Part shown: in pieces, positions 25,132-34,377 of the stretch
Layout of the letters: every line of letters begins with the position of its first letter
How positions within the stretch are numbered: position 1 is the first letter of the stretch
From: Rhizobium mongolense subsp. loessense
GTDB lineage: Bacteria; Pseudomonadota; Alphaproteobacteria; Rhizobiales; Rhizobiaceae
Direction of reading: 5' to 3'
Length of the DNA: 64,000 nt
Assembly (NCBI RefSeq): GCF_900099775.1
Contig: NZ_FMTM01000007.1
Location: 248,001-312,000, forward strand
Program-made: the position numbers and the translations under genes
The notes under the pieces: generated by a model
Told to the model about the DNA's origin: nothing
Databases searched by the model: none
The model's input: the letters and a program-made list of their open reading frames with translations, nothing else

Positions 25132-26901
25132 ATGACAACCCAACAGATCCTTTCCTTCGGCGTGATCGGCCTGATGATGGCAATCTTCATCTGGGACCGG
25201 TTTCGCTACGACATTGTGGCCTGTTGCGCCCTCGTTCTTGCGGTTGCAGCCGGTCTCGTTCCTTTCGGCAAGGCGTTTTCCGGCTTCGGAGACGACATCG
25301 TCATCATCGTCGGGAGCGCGCTCGTCGTCAGCACCGGGGTTGCCCGCTCGGGGATCGTCGACATGGCGATCAAGCGCTTCTTTCCCAATCTGGACAAGCC
25401 TCATCTCCAGCTCGCCCTGTTGCTTATCGTCGTTGCAGTGCTGTCTGCCTTCATCAAGAATATCGGCGCTTTGGCGATCATGATTCCGGTCGCATTCCAG
25501 TTCGCCAGGAAAACCGGCAAATCACCATCGCTTTATTTGATGCCGATGAGTTTTGCTGCACTGCTCGGCGGCCTGATGACGCAGATAGGCACTTCGCCCA
25601 ACATCGTCGTATCGCGCTTGCGCGAGGAGATCACCGGTGCGCCCTTCACCATGTTCGATTTCACGCCTGTCGGCGCGACCCTGACCCTTGTCGGCGTCGT
25701 CTTCCTGATCTTCTTCCATTGGCTGGTGCCGGAACGGCAGAACGAGAATCCCTCGCTCGAGGAGGCGCTCGACCTCAAAACCTATTTCTCGGAGGCGACG
25801 GTTGTCGAAGGATCGAACTTCGACGGCAAGAAGCTGAACGAGCTCCTTAAACTCGGCGACGGCGAAGTCGTGGCGACAGCGATCCTGCGCGGCCACTCCC
25901 GCATGTCGCCTTTTCCCGACGTGATGCTGAAGGCTGGCGATACGATATTGCTGGAAGGCGTGCCGGATGCACTCGATGGCGTGGTGACCCATGCGAAGCT
26001 GAAGCTCTCCGGAAAGCCCATCCCGGAAGCGCGGGCGGAAGGCAATCTCGTGTCGATCGAGGCCGTCATAACCGCGGAATCGATGCTGATCGGCCTTTCC
26101 GCGCGCCAGCTCTCGCTGTGGAACCGGCGGCGGGTCAACCTGCTCGCAGTCAGTCGGCAGGGCCACAAGCTCACCGAGCGGCTGAGCGAGGTGACGCTTC
26201 GGGCCGGCGACGTTCTCCTACTTCAGGGAAGCCGCAGGAACCTGCCTGCCTTCCTGCAGGAATTTTCCTGCCTTCCGCTTGCCCAGCGTGACATCATGCT
26301 TGGCACGCCACGCCGAGGCTATGTGCCCCTTCTGATCCTCGCCGCCGCCATGGGCGTCACTGCCGCTGGCCTCACGCCGGTTTCGATCGCCTTTTTCTGC
26401 GCAGCGCTCGCCATGGTCGTCTTTCGCGTGATCCCGCTCGTCGATGTCTATAAGTCGCTCGATGCGCCGATCCTGATCATGCTTGCAGCGCTGATCCCGG
26501 TATCCGATACGCTTCGCACCACGGGCGGCAGCGATCTGATTGCCGGATGGCTCGGCGATTTCGCTGCCGAGATGCCGCCATTCGGCGCGCTGGCGTTGAT
26601 GCTTGTGACCGCCATGGCAGTGACGCCGTTTCTCAATAATGCCGCCACAGTCCTTGTCATGGGACCAATCGCGGCGAGTTTCGCTGAGGCCCTCCATTAT
26701 AAACCGGAAGCTTTCCTGATGGCGGTTGCCATTGGCGCCGGCTGCGACTTCCTCACGCCAATCGGCCATCAATGCAATACGCTGGTTTTCGGCCCCGGCG
26801 GCTACCGCTTCAGCGATTACCCTCGCCTGGGCCTTCCACTATCCTTCATCATCATCGTGGTGAGCGTGCCCGTGCTTCTTTATGTTTGGCCTGCGCTTTG
26901 A
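25132..26901 (+). CDS. SLC13/DASS-family anion transporter with two TrkA-C domains
   Basis: 589-residue inner-membrane transporter. Two blocks of hydrophobic segments (about 1-205 and 395-589) carry the family signatures FIKNIGALAIMIPVAFQFA with GTSPNIVVSRLR, and the mirror-image FLNNAATVLVMGPIA with DFLTPIGHQCNTLV. Between them are two TrkA-C (RCK_C) regulatory domains, each ending in a GD-ILLEG or GDVLLLQG strand. This architecture is seen in putative sulfate, citrate or dicarboxylate transporters; the substrate is not predictable. CGGAG lies before the ATG. No partner genes. Confidence 0.88.
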   Translation: MTTQQILSFGVIGLMMAIFIWDRFRYDIVACCALVLAVAAGLVPFGKAFSGFGDDIVIIVGSALVVSTGVARSGIVDMAIKRFFPNLDKPHLQLALLLIVVAVLSAFIKNIGALAIMIPVAFQFARKTGKSPSLYLMPMSFAALLGGLMTQIGTSPNIVVSRLREEITGAPFTMFDFTPVGATLTLVGVVFLIFFHWLVPERQNENPSLEEALDLKTYFSEATVVEGSNFDGKKLNELLKLGDGEVVATAILRGHSRMSPFPDVMLKAGDTILLEGVPDALDGVVTHAKLKLSGKPIPEARAEGNLVSIEAVITAESMLIGLSARQLSLWNRRRVNLLAVSRQGHKLTERLSEVTLRAGDVLLLQGSRRNLPAFLQEFSCLPLAQRDIMLGTPRRGYVPLLILAAAMGVTAAGLTPVSIAFFCAALAMVVFRVIPLVDVYKSLDAPILIMLAALIPVSDTLRTTGGSDLIAGWLGDFAAEMPPFGALALMLVTAMAVTPFLNNAATVLVMGPIAASFAEALHYKPEAFLMAVAIGAGCDFLTPIGHQCNTLVFGPGGYRFSDYPRLGLPLSFIIIVVSVPVLLYVWPAL

Positions 26902-27094
26902 GTGCCCGGTGCCCATTTTCCTTGACGTGCGCGGTCGAATATGGCCTTAAGGCCAGCCAAACGGACAATCGGCGGATGAATTGGGCAGAATGCCCTTATC
27001 CGGCCGGTTTCCTGATCCAGTGATCTGCATTCTTCCCCGCCGAACGTCGCTTTCGCAGGAAAGCCGTCCGGCATTCATTTGACGGGCACATAAA

Positions 27095-28552
27095 ATGACA
27101 GCTTCCGGCGTCCGCGTCCGAATCGCTCCCTCGCCGACTGGCGAGCCGCATGTCGGGACCGCTTACATCGCTCTCTTCAATTATCTTTTCGCCAAGAAGC
27201 ACGGCGGCGAGTTCATTCTGCGCATCGAGGATACCGATGCTACGCGCTCGACCCCGGAATTCGAAAAGAAGGTCCTGGATGCGCTGAAATGGTGCGGCCT
27301 GAGGTGGTCGGAAGGCCCCGACATCGGCGGGCCCCATGGTCCGTACCGCCAGAGCGACCGCAAGCATATCTACGGCGAGTATGTCGAAAAGATCGTTGCT
27401 GCCGGCCACGGTTTCCGCTGTTTCTGCTCGCCGGAGCGTCTGGAAAAGATGCGCGAGGCGCAACGCGCCGCAAACCTGCCGCCGAAATACGACGGACACT
27501 GCCTGAGCCTCTCGGCAGAAGAAGTCACCTCACGCATGGCAGCAGGCGAACCCTCTGTCGTGCGCATGAAGATCCCGGCCGAAGGCTCCTGCAAGTTCAC
27601 CGACGGGGTCTATGGCGACGTCGAAATCCCGTGGGATGCGGTCGACATGCAGGTCCTCTTGAAGGCCGACGGCATGCCGACCTATCACATGGCAAATGTC
27701 GTTGACGACTACCTGATGAAAATCACCCATGTCGCCCGCGGCGAGGAATGGCTGGCTTCGGTTCCAAAGCACATCCTGATCTACCGTTATCTCGGCCTCG
27801 AGCCACCGGTGTTCATGCACCTGTCGCTCATGCGCAATGCCGACAAGTCAAAGCTGTCGAAGCGCAAGAACCCGACCTCGATCTCCTATTACACCGCGCT
27901 CGGCTATATCCCCGAGGCGCTGATGAACTTCCTCGGCCTCTTCTTCGTCCAGATTGCTGAAGGCGAAGAGCTGATGACGATGGACGAGCTCGCCGAAAAA
28001 TTCGACCCGGAGAACCTCTCCAAGGCCGGCGCGATCTTCGACATCCAGAAGCTCGATTGGCTGAACGGCCGCTGGATCCGCGAGAAGCTTTCGGAAGAAG
28101 AGTTCCAGCACCGTGTCCTGCAGTGGGCGATGGAAAACGATCGCCTGAGGGCCGGTCTTGCGCTCTCGCAGTCGCGCATCGCCAAGCTTGGCGAACTGCC
28201 GGACCTCACGGGCTTCCTGTTTAAGTCTGAGCTGAATCTTGATCCATCCGCCTTTGTCAAGATCAAGTCGCCGCCGGAAGAGATTCTGGAAATCCTCAAC
28301 ACGGTGCAGCCGGACCTCGAAAAGATCCTCGAATGGAACGTCGAGTCGATCGAAGCCGAGCTGCGCGCCATTGCCGACCGCATGGGCAAGAAGCTGAAGG
28401 TGGTCGTCGCACCGCTTTTCGTCGCCGTGTCCGGCTCATCGCGCTCGCTGCCGCTGTTCGATTCCATGGCGATCCTCGGCCGCGCCGTCGTACGCCAACG
28501 CCTGAAACTGGCGTCCCAGGCGGTTGCCTCCCTCGTCGGCCCGAAGAACTGA
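27095..28552 (+). CDS. gltX: Glutamyl-tRNA synthetase
   Basis: Class I aminoacyl-tRNA synthetase that charges tRNA-Glu, 485 residues. The HIGH-type motif is APSPTGEPHVGT (HVGT at 19-22), the KMSKS-type motif is KLSKRKNP, and there is the long helical anticodon-binding C-terminus. Rhizobia commonly carry two gltX genes, so this may be one of a pair; which one also charges tRNA-Gln cannot be told from this window. The start has no strong ribosome site. lysS follows after 16 bases, so the two synthetase genes are likely cotranscribed. Confidence 0.94.
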   Translation: MTASGVRVRIAPSPTGEPHVGTAYIALFNYLFAKKHGGEFILRIEDTDATRSTPEFEKKVLDALKWCGLRWSEGPDIGGPHGPYRQSDRKHIYGEYVEKIVAAGHGFRCFCSPERLEKMREAQRAANLPPKYDGHCLSLSAEEVTSRMAAGEPSVVRMKIPAEGSCKFTDGVYGDVEIPWDAVDMQVLLKADGMPTYHMANVVDDYLMKITHVARGEEWLASVPKHILIYRYLGLEPPVFMHLSLMRNADKSKLSKRKNPTSISYYTALGYIPEALMNFLGLFFVQIAEGEELMTMDELAEKFDPENLSKAGAIFDIQKLDWLNGRWIREKLSEEEFQHRVLQWAMENDRLRAGLALSQSRIAKLGELPDLTGFLFKSELNLDPSAFVKIKSPPEEILEILNTVQPDLEKILEWNVESIEAELRAIADRMGKKLKVVVAPLFVAVSGSSRSLPLFDSMAILGRAVVRQRLKLASQAVASLVGPKN

Positions 28553-28568
28553 ACCGGACGTTTGCATC

Positions 28569-30065
28569 ATGACTGAAAAGACCGAAACAGCGACCCTTTC
28601 CTCAGACGCAACGGAAGTCCGCGCCCAGAAGCTGAAGCTGCTGCGCGAACAGGTCGGCGATGTCTATCCGGCGCATTTCCACCGGACGATCACCAATGCC
28701 GAGCTCGCTGCGAAATACGAGGGCCTGGAGCCGGACACCGAGACCCAGGATGTCGTCACCGTCGCCGGCCGCGTCTATTCCTCGCGCAACTCCGGCATGT
28801 TCATGGACATCCATGACGCTTCGGCCAAGATTCAGATCTTCAGCCACAAGGACACGACGCCGGAAGCGGCTCGCGCCCTGCTGCCGATGATCGACATCGG
28901 CGACATCATCGGTGTGACCGGCGTGGTGCGCCGCACCAAGCGCGGCGAGCTGACGATCAACGCGCAGCAGATCACCATGCTGACCAAGTCGCTGCTGCCG
29001 ATGCCCGAAAAGTGGCATGGCCTCTCCGACATCGAGCTGCGCTACCGCAAACGTCACCTCGACATCATGACCAACGAGGAATCGAAGCTCCGTTTCCAGC
29101 AGCGTTCGAAGATTGTCTCCGGCATCCGTCGCTTCATGGAAAATGACGGCTTCATGGAAGTCGAGACGCCGATGCTGCAGTCGGTCTACGGCGGTGCGAC
29201 CGCTGAACCCTTCAAGACACATCACAACACGCTGAAGCTCGACATGTACCTGCGCATCGCGCCGGAACTGTTCCTGAAGCGCACCCTGGTTTCGGGTCTC
29301 ACCGACAAGGTCTTTGAAATCAACCGCAACTTCCGCAACGAAGGTGTCTCGACAAGGCACAATCCCGAATTCACCATGATGGAGTGCTACTGGGCCTATG
29401 CCGACTACGAGGACATGATGGACCTCGTCGAACGCATGTTCGCCGAGCTTGCCATGTCGGTCCATGGCAGCACGGAATTCACCTTCGTCGACAAGCAGAT
29501 CTCCTTCAAGGGCCCGTTCCGCCGTGTGCCGATGCCTGACGCCGTCAAGGAAGCGACCGGCATCGACTTTCTGGCGATCAAGACCGACGAGGAAGCCCGA
29601 GCCGCCACGAAGGCGGCCGGATTCGAAATCGAGAAGGACGCGACCTGGGGCGAATGCCTCGCCTTTATCTTCGAGGAGAAGGTCGAAAGCACGCTGATCC
29701 AGCCCGCGCACGTTACGCATTTCCCGAAGGACATCTCCCCCTTCGCCAAGGAAGTGCCGGGCGAGCCGCGCCTTGTCGAACGTTTCGAGACCTATTGCAA
29801 CGCCTGGGAACTCGGCAACGCCTTCTCGGAACTCAACGATCCGGAAGAGCAGCGCAAGCGCATGGTCGAACAGCTGGAGCAGGCTCACGCACGCGGCGAA
29901 AAGGAAAAACAGCTGGACGAGGAATTCCTGGACGCAATCGACCAGGGCATGCCGCCCGCCGGCGGTCTCGGCATCGGCGTCGATCGCCTGATCATGCTGC
30001 TCACGAATTCCCCCTCGATCCGCGACATCATCCTTTTCCCGGCCCGCCGCAGCAAGTCGGACTGA
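28569..30065 (+). CDS. lysS: Lysyl-tRNA synthetase, class II
   Basis: Charges tRNA-Lys, 498 residues. An N-terminal OB-fold anticodon-binding domain (VVTVAGRVYSSRNSGMFMDI) precedes the class II catalytic core with motif 2 FRNEGVSTRHNPEFTMMECY and motif 3 GLGIGVDRLIMLLTNSPSIR. The reading frame is open 15 codons further up, inside the end of gltX; ATG at 28569 is the family start. This is the class II form, whereas a number of alphaproteobacteria use the unrelated class I LysRS. Confidence 0.95.
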   Translation: MTEKTETATLSSDATEVRAQKLKLLREQVGDVYPAHFHRTITNAELAAKYEGLEPDTETQDVVTVAGRVYSSRNSGMFMDIHDASAKIQIFSHKDTTPEAARALLPMIDIGDIIGVTGVVRRTKRGELTINAQQITMLTKSLLPMPEKWHGLSDIELRYRKRHLDIMTNEESKLRFQQRSKIVSGIRRFMENDGFMEVETPMLQSVYGGATAEPFKTHHNTLKLDMYLRIAPELFLKRTLVSGLTDKVFEINRNFRNEGVSTRHNPEFTMMECYWAYADYEDMMDLVERMFAELAMSVHGSTEFTFVDKQISFKGPFRRVPMPDAVKEATGIDFLAIKTDEEARAATKAAGFEIEKDATWGECLAFIFEEKVESTLIQPAHVTHFPKDISPFAKEVPGEPRLVERFETYCNAWELGNAFSELNDPEEQRKRMVEQLEQAHARGEKEKQLDEEFLDAIDQGMPPAGGLGIGVDRLIMLLTNSPSIRDIILFPARRSKSD

Positions 30066-30086
30066 GCGGAAGGATGAGCTGATTCA

Positions 30087-30119
30087 AAAGGGCGGACGGC
30101 CGATGGTCGTCCGACCTTT
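30087..30119. terminator. Bidirectional terminator between lysS and the facing hypothetical gene
   Basis: 9-bp stem CGGACGGCC/GGTCGTCCG (one G-U pair) with a 3-base loop, flanked by AAAAGG on one side and CCTTTG on the other. It serves two convergent genes. Confidence 0.7.
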
Positions 30120-30132
30120 GCATGCCCAATGA

Positions 30133-30822
30133 TTAATGGCCGGAGGCAGGAGCAGCCTTGCTGCCTTCTGGCGGAGAACCGGCTTCGCCTTCCGGTGATG
30201 CTCCCTCTTCGACGCCTCTTTCGTTGCCTTCGCCTGCGGTTGCAGCGACAGCCGTCGGATCAATGCAATCGGAGCGTTGCTTGAACGAGGCGTTCAGCGC
30301 CTGGATTTCATCGTCCGGCAAATCGATGCGCTCGCCGAAAAACAGGCCGTTCTCGCTCGCCTCGCCATCGTAATAGCGGGCAGTATAGGATTTGCCGTTC
30401 AGCCCTTCGACCAACCGGTCGGGATGCGGGATATAAACCACATCGGCGCCGATCGCCCTGCCACGAATATCCGAACGCAGCGTTGGACCGTTTTCATCGA
30501 GGACCACGACCTGTACCAGATCGGGCCTTTCTTGCGCGTAAATGGCTTGCGCGACGCGGAGCGCCGTCTTGACCCGTGTCATGCCGTCCGTCGGCTCGGT
30601 CTTGATGTATTTGCGAATCCAGACGCGATCCTGCTTCTTGATGGTCACCAGATTGACATCGGTGCAGGAGACGCCGTTCGCCTCTTCCAACACCTGGCCG
30701 ATGATGTTGTCCCTGCCGATATAAACGGCAACACCGCCGGAAGCACCTATAAACAAGGCCGTTCCGCCGATCACGATCACCAATTTCCGGGAGGGCCGGA
30801 AGATCCGCAGTAAGGCCTTCAC
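30133..30822 (-). CDS. Hypothetical membrane-anchored protein
   Basis: I do not recognise a named family. About 229 residues: a basic N-terminus, one membrane segment (LVIVIGGTALFIGASGGVAVYI), then a presumably periplasmic domain of about 150 residues, and a Gly/Glu/Ala/Pro-rich acidic tail (GEGNERGVEEGASPEGEAG). The start is unclear: GTG at 30822 is chosen because it begins just before the basic stretch and anchor, while a TTG at 30867 would add 15 residues. A very short frame beginning ATGGCGGACC and preceded by GGAG ends in a TGA that overlaps the GTG, which could couple translation. Divergent from the lysR gene. Confidence 0.65.
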   Translation of the reverse strand: MKALLRIFRPSRKLVIVIGGTALFIGASGGVAVYIGRDNIIGQVLEEANGVSCTDVNLVTIKKQDRVWIRKYIKTEPTDGMTRVKTALRVAQAIYAQERPDLVQVVVLDENGPTLRSDIRGRAIGADVVYIPHPDRLVEGLNGKSYTARYYDGEASENGLFFGERIDLPDDEIQALNASFKQRSDCIDPTAVAATAGEGNERGVEEGASPEGEAGSPPEGSKAAPASGH

Positions 30823-31003
30823 GCCAACTGGTCCGCCATCGAAAAAACTCCAACGCAATACATGCAAGTGAAGCTAGCCAAACGACGTTTCGGAATGCTT
30901 AAGTGGTCTTTCGAGAAACATACCAATTCGGGCTAAAGACCAAAAAAGGTCCGCCACCCGTTGTGCTTGCCATGATCCGTTTGACCGTGCTCTAAAAACA
31001 CGC

Positions 31004-31912
31004 ATGGCCTTCACCCTTCGCCAGATCCAGTATTTCGTTGCCGTTGCCGAGCAGGGTTCGGTGACGCGCGCAGCGCAGAATCTTTCGATCTCGCAATCCT
31101 CGGTCACAGAAGCGCTGAAGGAACTGGAAACCGACCTCGGCGTCGAACTCTTCGAACGCCACCCGCGCGGCCTGACGGTCACGCACAACGGTCACCAGTT
31201 CCTCCGGCATGCGACAAAAATTCTAGCCAGCGTCTCCGATGCCCGCGCCAGTTTTTCCGGCCTGCAAAGCGCTCTTTCCGGCACATTGAATATCGGCGTC
31301 ACCTCGCTGGTCGCAGGCTATGTTCTCTCCGATCTTCTGGCGCGATACCGCCGCGCCTGCCCCGGTGTGGAGGTGAGTGCAATCGAAGACAATGGCGGCT
31401 ATCTGGAGCATCTGCTGGTCGGCGGTGAGCTCGATGTCGCGGTCATGGTGATCTCTAATCTGCGCGACCGCATGGCGCTGCAGGCGGAGATCCTCGAAAC
31501 CTCGCCCTATCGTCTCTGGCTGCCGATGGGCCACCCGTTGGTTTCCGCTGACATCATCTCGGTTGCCGACATCGCCCGCGAGCCGCTGATCATGCTGACG
31601 GTCGATGAGATCGAGGAGAACACCGGCAAGCTACTGTCTGCGCTCGGCGCTCGCCCGCATGTCGCCTTTCGCACCCGGTCGGTGGAGGCCGTGCGCAGTC
31701 TCGTTGCAACAGGCGCCGGCGTCGCGCTGCTTCCCGAACTCGTCTACCGCCCCTGGTCGCTGGAAGGCGACCGGATCGAAAGCCGCGATGTCTCCGGTTC
31801 ATTGCCAGTCGTTCAGGTCGGCATGGTCTGGCGCAAGGGTTCCAGCCTGCCGCAAGCGGCGCGAGATTTCGTCGGCATTGCGGAAGCGATGCGATCCGGC
31901 CGTGCGCGATGA
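31004..31912 (+). CDS. LysR family transcriptional regulator
   Basis: 302 residues with the N-terminal winged HTH FTLRQIQYFVAVAEQGSVTRAAQNLSISQSSVTEALKELE and a LysR substrate-binding domain. It lies upstream of and in the same direction as the putrescine transport operon, 121 bases away, with a perfect 17-bp palindrome just after its stop codon. This suggests, but does not prove, that it controls that operon. No obvious ribosome site before the ATG. Confidence 0.88.
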   Translation: MAFTLRQIQYFVAVAEQGSVTRAAQNLSISQSSVTEALKELETDLGVELFERHPRGLTVTHNGHQFLRHATKILASVSDARASFSGLQSALSGTLNIGVTSLVAGYVLSDLLARYRRACPGVEVSAIEDNGGYLEHLLVGGELDVAVMVISNLRDRMALQAEILETSPYRLWLPMGHPLVSADIISVADIAREPLIMLTVDEIEENTGKLLSALGARPHVAFRTRSVEAVRSLVATGAGVALLPELVYRPWSLEGDRIESRDVSGSLPVVQVGMVWRKGSSLPQAARDFVGIAEAMRSGRAR

Positions 31913-31915
31913 CGA

Positions 31916-31932
31916 TATCGGAATTTCCGATA
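31916..31932. promoter_or_regulatory. 17-bp palindrome before the putrescine operon
   Basis: TATCGGAATTTCCGATA: 8-bp perfect arms around one base, starting 4 bases after the lysR stop and 102 bases before the binding-protein start. It contains the T-N11-A pattern favoured by LysR proteins. Confidence 0.5.
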
Positions 31933-32033
31933 CCGCCTTTCTGATAAATGAATTTGCGAAACCGGATATTTCAGCGCACCTTTTAGCCGGGAACAAAATG
32001 CCGCAACAAGCGGCGCAAACCGGGAGACAGACG

Positions 32034-33194
32034 ATGAAGTACCTTCTGAAATCGTGCACTGCTGCCCTCGCAAGCTTGAGCTTCGTGACGCAGGTTGCTG
32101 CTGCCGAGCCGTTGAAGGCCTTGGACAAGGGTGAGGGTGCGGTCAGCATCGTCGCCTGGGCCGGCTATATCGAGCGCGGCGAAACCGACAAGAATTACGA
32201 CTGGGTTACCGATTTTGAAAAGAAGACCGGCTGCAAGGTTTCCGTGAAGACCGCGGCGACCTCGGATGAAATGGTAGCGCTGATGAACGAAGGTGGCTTC
32301 GATCTCGTCACTGCTTCGGGCGATGCTTCGCTGCGTCTCGTTGCCGGCAAGCGCGTGCAGCCGATCAATACCGATCTCATTCCGAGCTTCAAAAACCTCG
32401 ATGAACGCTTACAGAACGCTCCGTGGCATACGGTCGGCGGCGTCCACTACGGCGTGCCCTATCTGTGGGGGCCGAACGTTTTGATGTACAACACCGATGT
32501 ATTCAAGGATAAGGCCCCGACCAGCTGGAAGGTGGTATTTGAAGAAGAAACGCTGCCTGATGGCAAGTCCAACAAGGGCCGCGTCCAAGCCTATGACGGG
32601 CCGATCTACGTCGCCGATGCTGCCATGTATCTGATGGCCCACAAGCCCGATCTCGGCATCAAGGATCCCTACGAACTCAATGAAGACCAGTATAAGGCAG
32701 CTCTCGATCTGCTGCGCGGCCAGCGCAAGCTCGTCTCCCGCTACTGGCATGACGCGATGATCCAGATCGACGACTTCAAGAACGAAGGGGTCGTCGCATC
32801 CGGCTCCTGGCCGTTCCAGGTGAACCTGATGCAGGCCGAGAAGCAGAAGATCGCCTCGACCTTCCCCGAGGAAGGCGTCACCGGCTGGGCCGACACGACA
32901 ATGCTTCACGCCGACAGCGAGCATCCGAACTGCGCCTATATGTGGATGGAGCATTCCCTGTCCGCCAAGGTCCAGGGTGATGCCGCCGCCTGGTTCGGCG
33001 CCGTCCCCTCCGTTCCGGCAGCATGCAAGGGCAACGAACTGTTGACCGATACCGGATGCACCACCAACGGTTTCGACCACTTCGACAAGATCAAATTCTG
33101 GAAGACGCCTGTTGCCAAATGTACGACGCAGAGTGAATGCGTGCCGTATCATCGCTGGGTGTCCGACTATATCGGCGTGATCGGCGGGCGGTAG
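32034..33194 (+). CDS. Polyamine (putrescine-type) ABC transporter, substrate-binding protein
   Basis: Periplasmic PotD/PotF/YdcS-type binding protein, 386 residues, with a signal peptide ending near TQVAAA. Typical segments are VAWAGYIERGE, FDLVTASGDASLRLV, WGPNVLMYNTDVF and the C-terminal Cys-containing region KCTTQSECVPYHRWV. GGGAG precedes the ATG at 32034. It heads an SBP-ATPase-permease-permease-aldehyde dehydrogenase operon with the same gene order as Escherichia coli ydcSTUVW. A RIME-like repeat separates it from the ATPase gene. Confidence 0.88.
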   Translation: MKYLLKSCTAALASLSFVTQVAAAEPLKALDKGEGAVSIVAWAGYIERGETDKNYDWVTDFEKKTGCKVSVKTAATSDEMVALMNEGGFDLVTASGDASLRLVAGKRVQPINTDLIPSFKNLDERLQNAPWHTVGGVHYGVPYLWGPNVLMYNTDVFKDKAPTSWKVVFEEETLPDGKSNKGRVQAYDGPIYVADAAMYLMAHKPDLGIKDPYELNEDQYKAALDLLRGQRKLVSRYWHDAMIQIDDFKNEGVVASGSWPFQVNLMQAEKQKIASTFPEEGVTGWADTTMLHADSEHPNCAYMWMEHSLSAKVQGDAAAWFGAVPSVPAACKGNELLTDTGCTTNGFDHFDKIKFWKTPVAKCTTQSECVPYHRWVSDYIGVIGGR

Positions 33195-33217
33195 TCAAAA
33201 CCCAGGCAGAATGATTG

Positions 33218-33365
33218 CCCCTAACCCTCTCCCACACGCAGGGAGAGGGGACATGCCCCAAGACCTCCCGCCGCTATCCGAAACGCCCCAAAGGGCGAAA
33301 GCATCGCCGCGAGTCCCCTTCCCCGCGCTTGCCGGGAGAAGGTGCCCGGCAGGGAGAATGAGGGG
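33218..33365. repeat. RIME-like intergenic repeat, copy 4
   Basis: Begins with CCTAACCCTCTCCC...GGGAGAGGGG (hairpin) and ends with CCCCTTCCCCG...CGGGAGAAGG then a GAATGAGGGG end. It lies inside the putrescine operon, between the abundant binding-protein message and the ATPase gene, where a stabilising stem is often found. Confidence 0.7.
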
Positions 33366-33390
33366 CATCATGTATAACTCGGAGACCCCA

Positions 33391-34377
33391 ATGACACCCG
33401 CCGTCCGTTTCCAGCAGGTTTCGCGTCATTTCGGCCAGGTTCGCGCCGTCGACGGCGTCGATCTCGAAATCGCACCAGGCGAGTTCTTCGCGATGCTCGG
33501 TCCGTCGGGCTCGGGAAAGACGACCTGCCTGCGTCTGATCGCCGGCTTCGAACAGCCAACGGATGGGCATATCGAGATTTTCGGAGAAACGGCAGGCGGT
33601 GTCCCGCCCTACCGCCGCAACGTCAACACCGTCTTCCAGGACTACGCGCTCTTCCCGCATCTGAACATCCTCGACAACGTTGCCTACGGGCTGATGGTCA
33701 AGGGCATCGGTAAGGCAGAGCGCACGAGGGCGGCCGAGCAGGCGCTGGAACTGGTGAAACTTCCGGGCTACGGCGCCCGCCGCCCCGGCCAGCTCTCCGG
33801 CGGCCAGCGGCAGCGCGTGGCACTCGCCCGCGCTCTCGTCAACAAGCCGAAGGTCCTGCTGCTTGACGAGCCGCTTGGCGCGCTTGATCTGAAGCTGCGG
33901 GAGCAGATGCAGGAAGAATTGAAGAGCCTTCAGCGCGCACTCGGCATCACCTTCGTCTTTGTCACCCACGACCAGGGCGAGGCGCTCTCCATGGCAGACC
34001 GCGTCGCCGTCTTCAACAACGGCGGCATCGTGCAGGAGGGTACGCCGCAGGATATCTACCGCCGTCCGAAGACACGCTTTGTCGCCGATTTCGTTGGTTC
34101 CTCGAATATCATCGCGCCAGATGTAATGACGTCGCTCGGCGGCGAAAAGCGCTGGGCAAGCCTGCGCCCCGAAGCGATCCATCTCTCCGGCGATGGCATG
34201 GAGGCGGCGGTCGAAAACACCAGTTTCCTTGGCGCCGCGTATCGCCTGACGGTCAGCATGAGGGGCACGCACCTGCATGTCACACTACCCGCAGGCGCCA
34301 ATGTGCCGGATATCGGCGCCAGCGTGCGCCTCGCGTGGCAGCCGGCCGACGTGCATTACATGGATGATGCAGCATGA
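33391..34377 (+). CDS. Polyamine ABC transporter, ATP-binding protein
   Basis: PotA/YdcT-type ATPase, 328 residues. Walker A GPSGSGKT (37-44), signature LSGGQRQRVALARAL, Walker B VLLLDEPLGALD and the H-loop FVTHDQGEAL are intact, with a C-terminal TOBE domain. GGAG before the ATG at 33391 is chosen; an in-frame ATG at 33370, also with a fair ribosome site, would add 7 residues. The open frame continues upstream through the repeat and is not considered coding there. Confidence 0.9.
   Translation: MTPAVRFQQVSRHFGQVRAVDGVDLEIAPGEFFAMLGPSGSGKTTCLRLIAGFEQPTDGHIEIFGETAGGVPPYRRNVNTVFQDYALFPHLNILDNVAYGLMVKGIGKAERTRAAEQALELVKLPGYGARRPGQLSGGQRQRVALARALVNKPKVLLLDEPLGALDLKLREQMQEELKSLQRALGITFVFVTHDQGEALSMADRVAVFNNGGIVQEGTPQDIYRRPKTRFVADFVGSSNIIAPDVMTSLGGEKRWASLRPEAIHLSGDGMEAAVENTSFLGAAYRLTVSMRGTHLHVTLPAGANVPDIGASVRLAWQPADVHYMDDAA

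Noticed and set aside
28602..29888. 428-codon frame opposite lysS
   Set aside because: Antisense shadow of a highly conserved synthetase gene.
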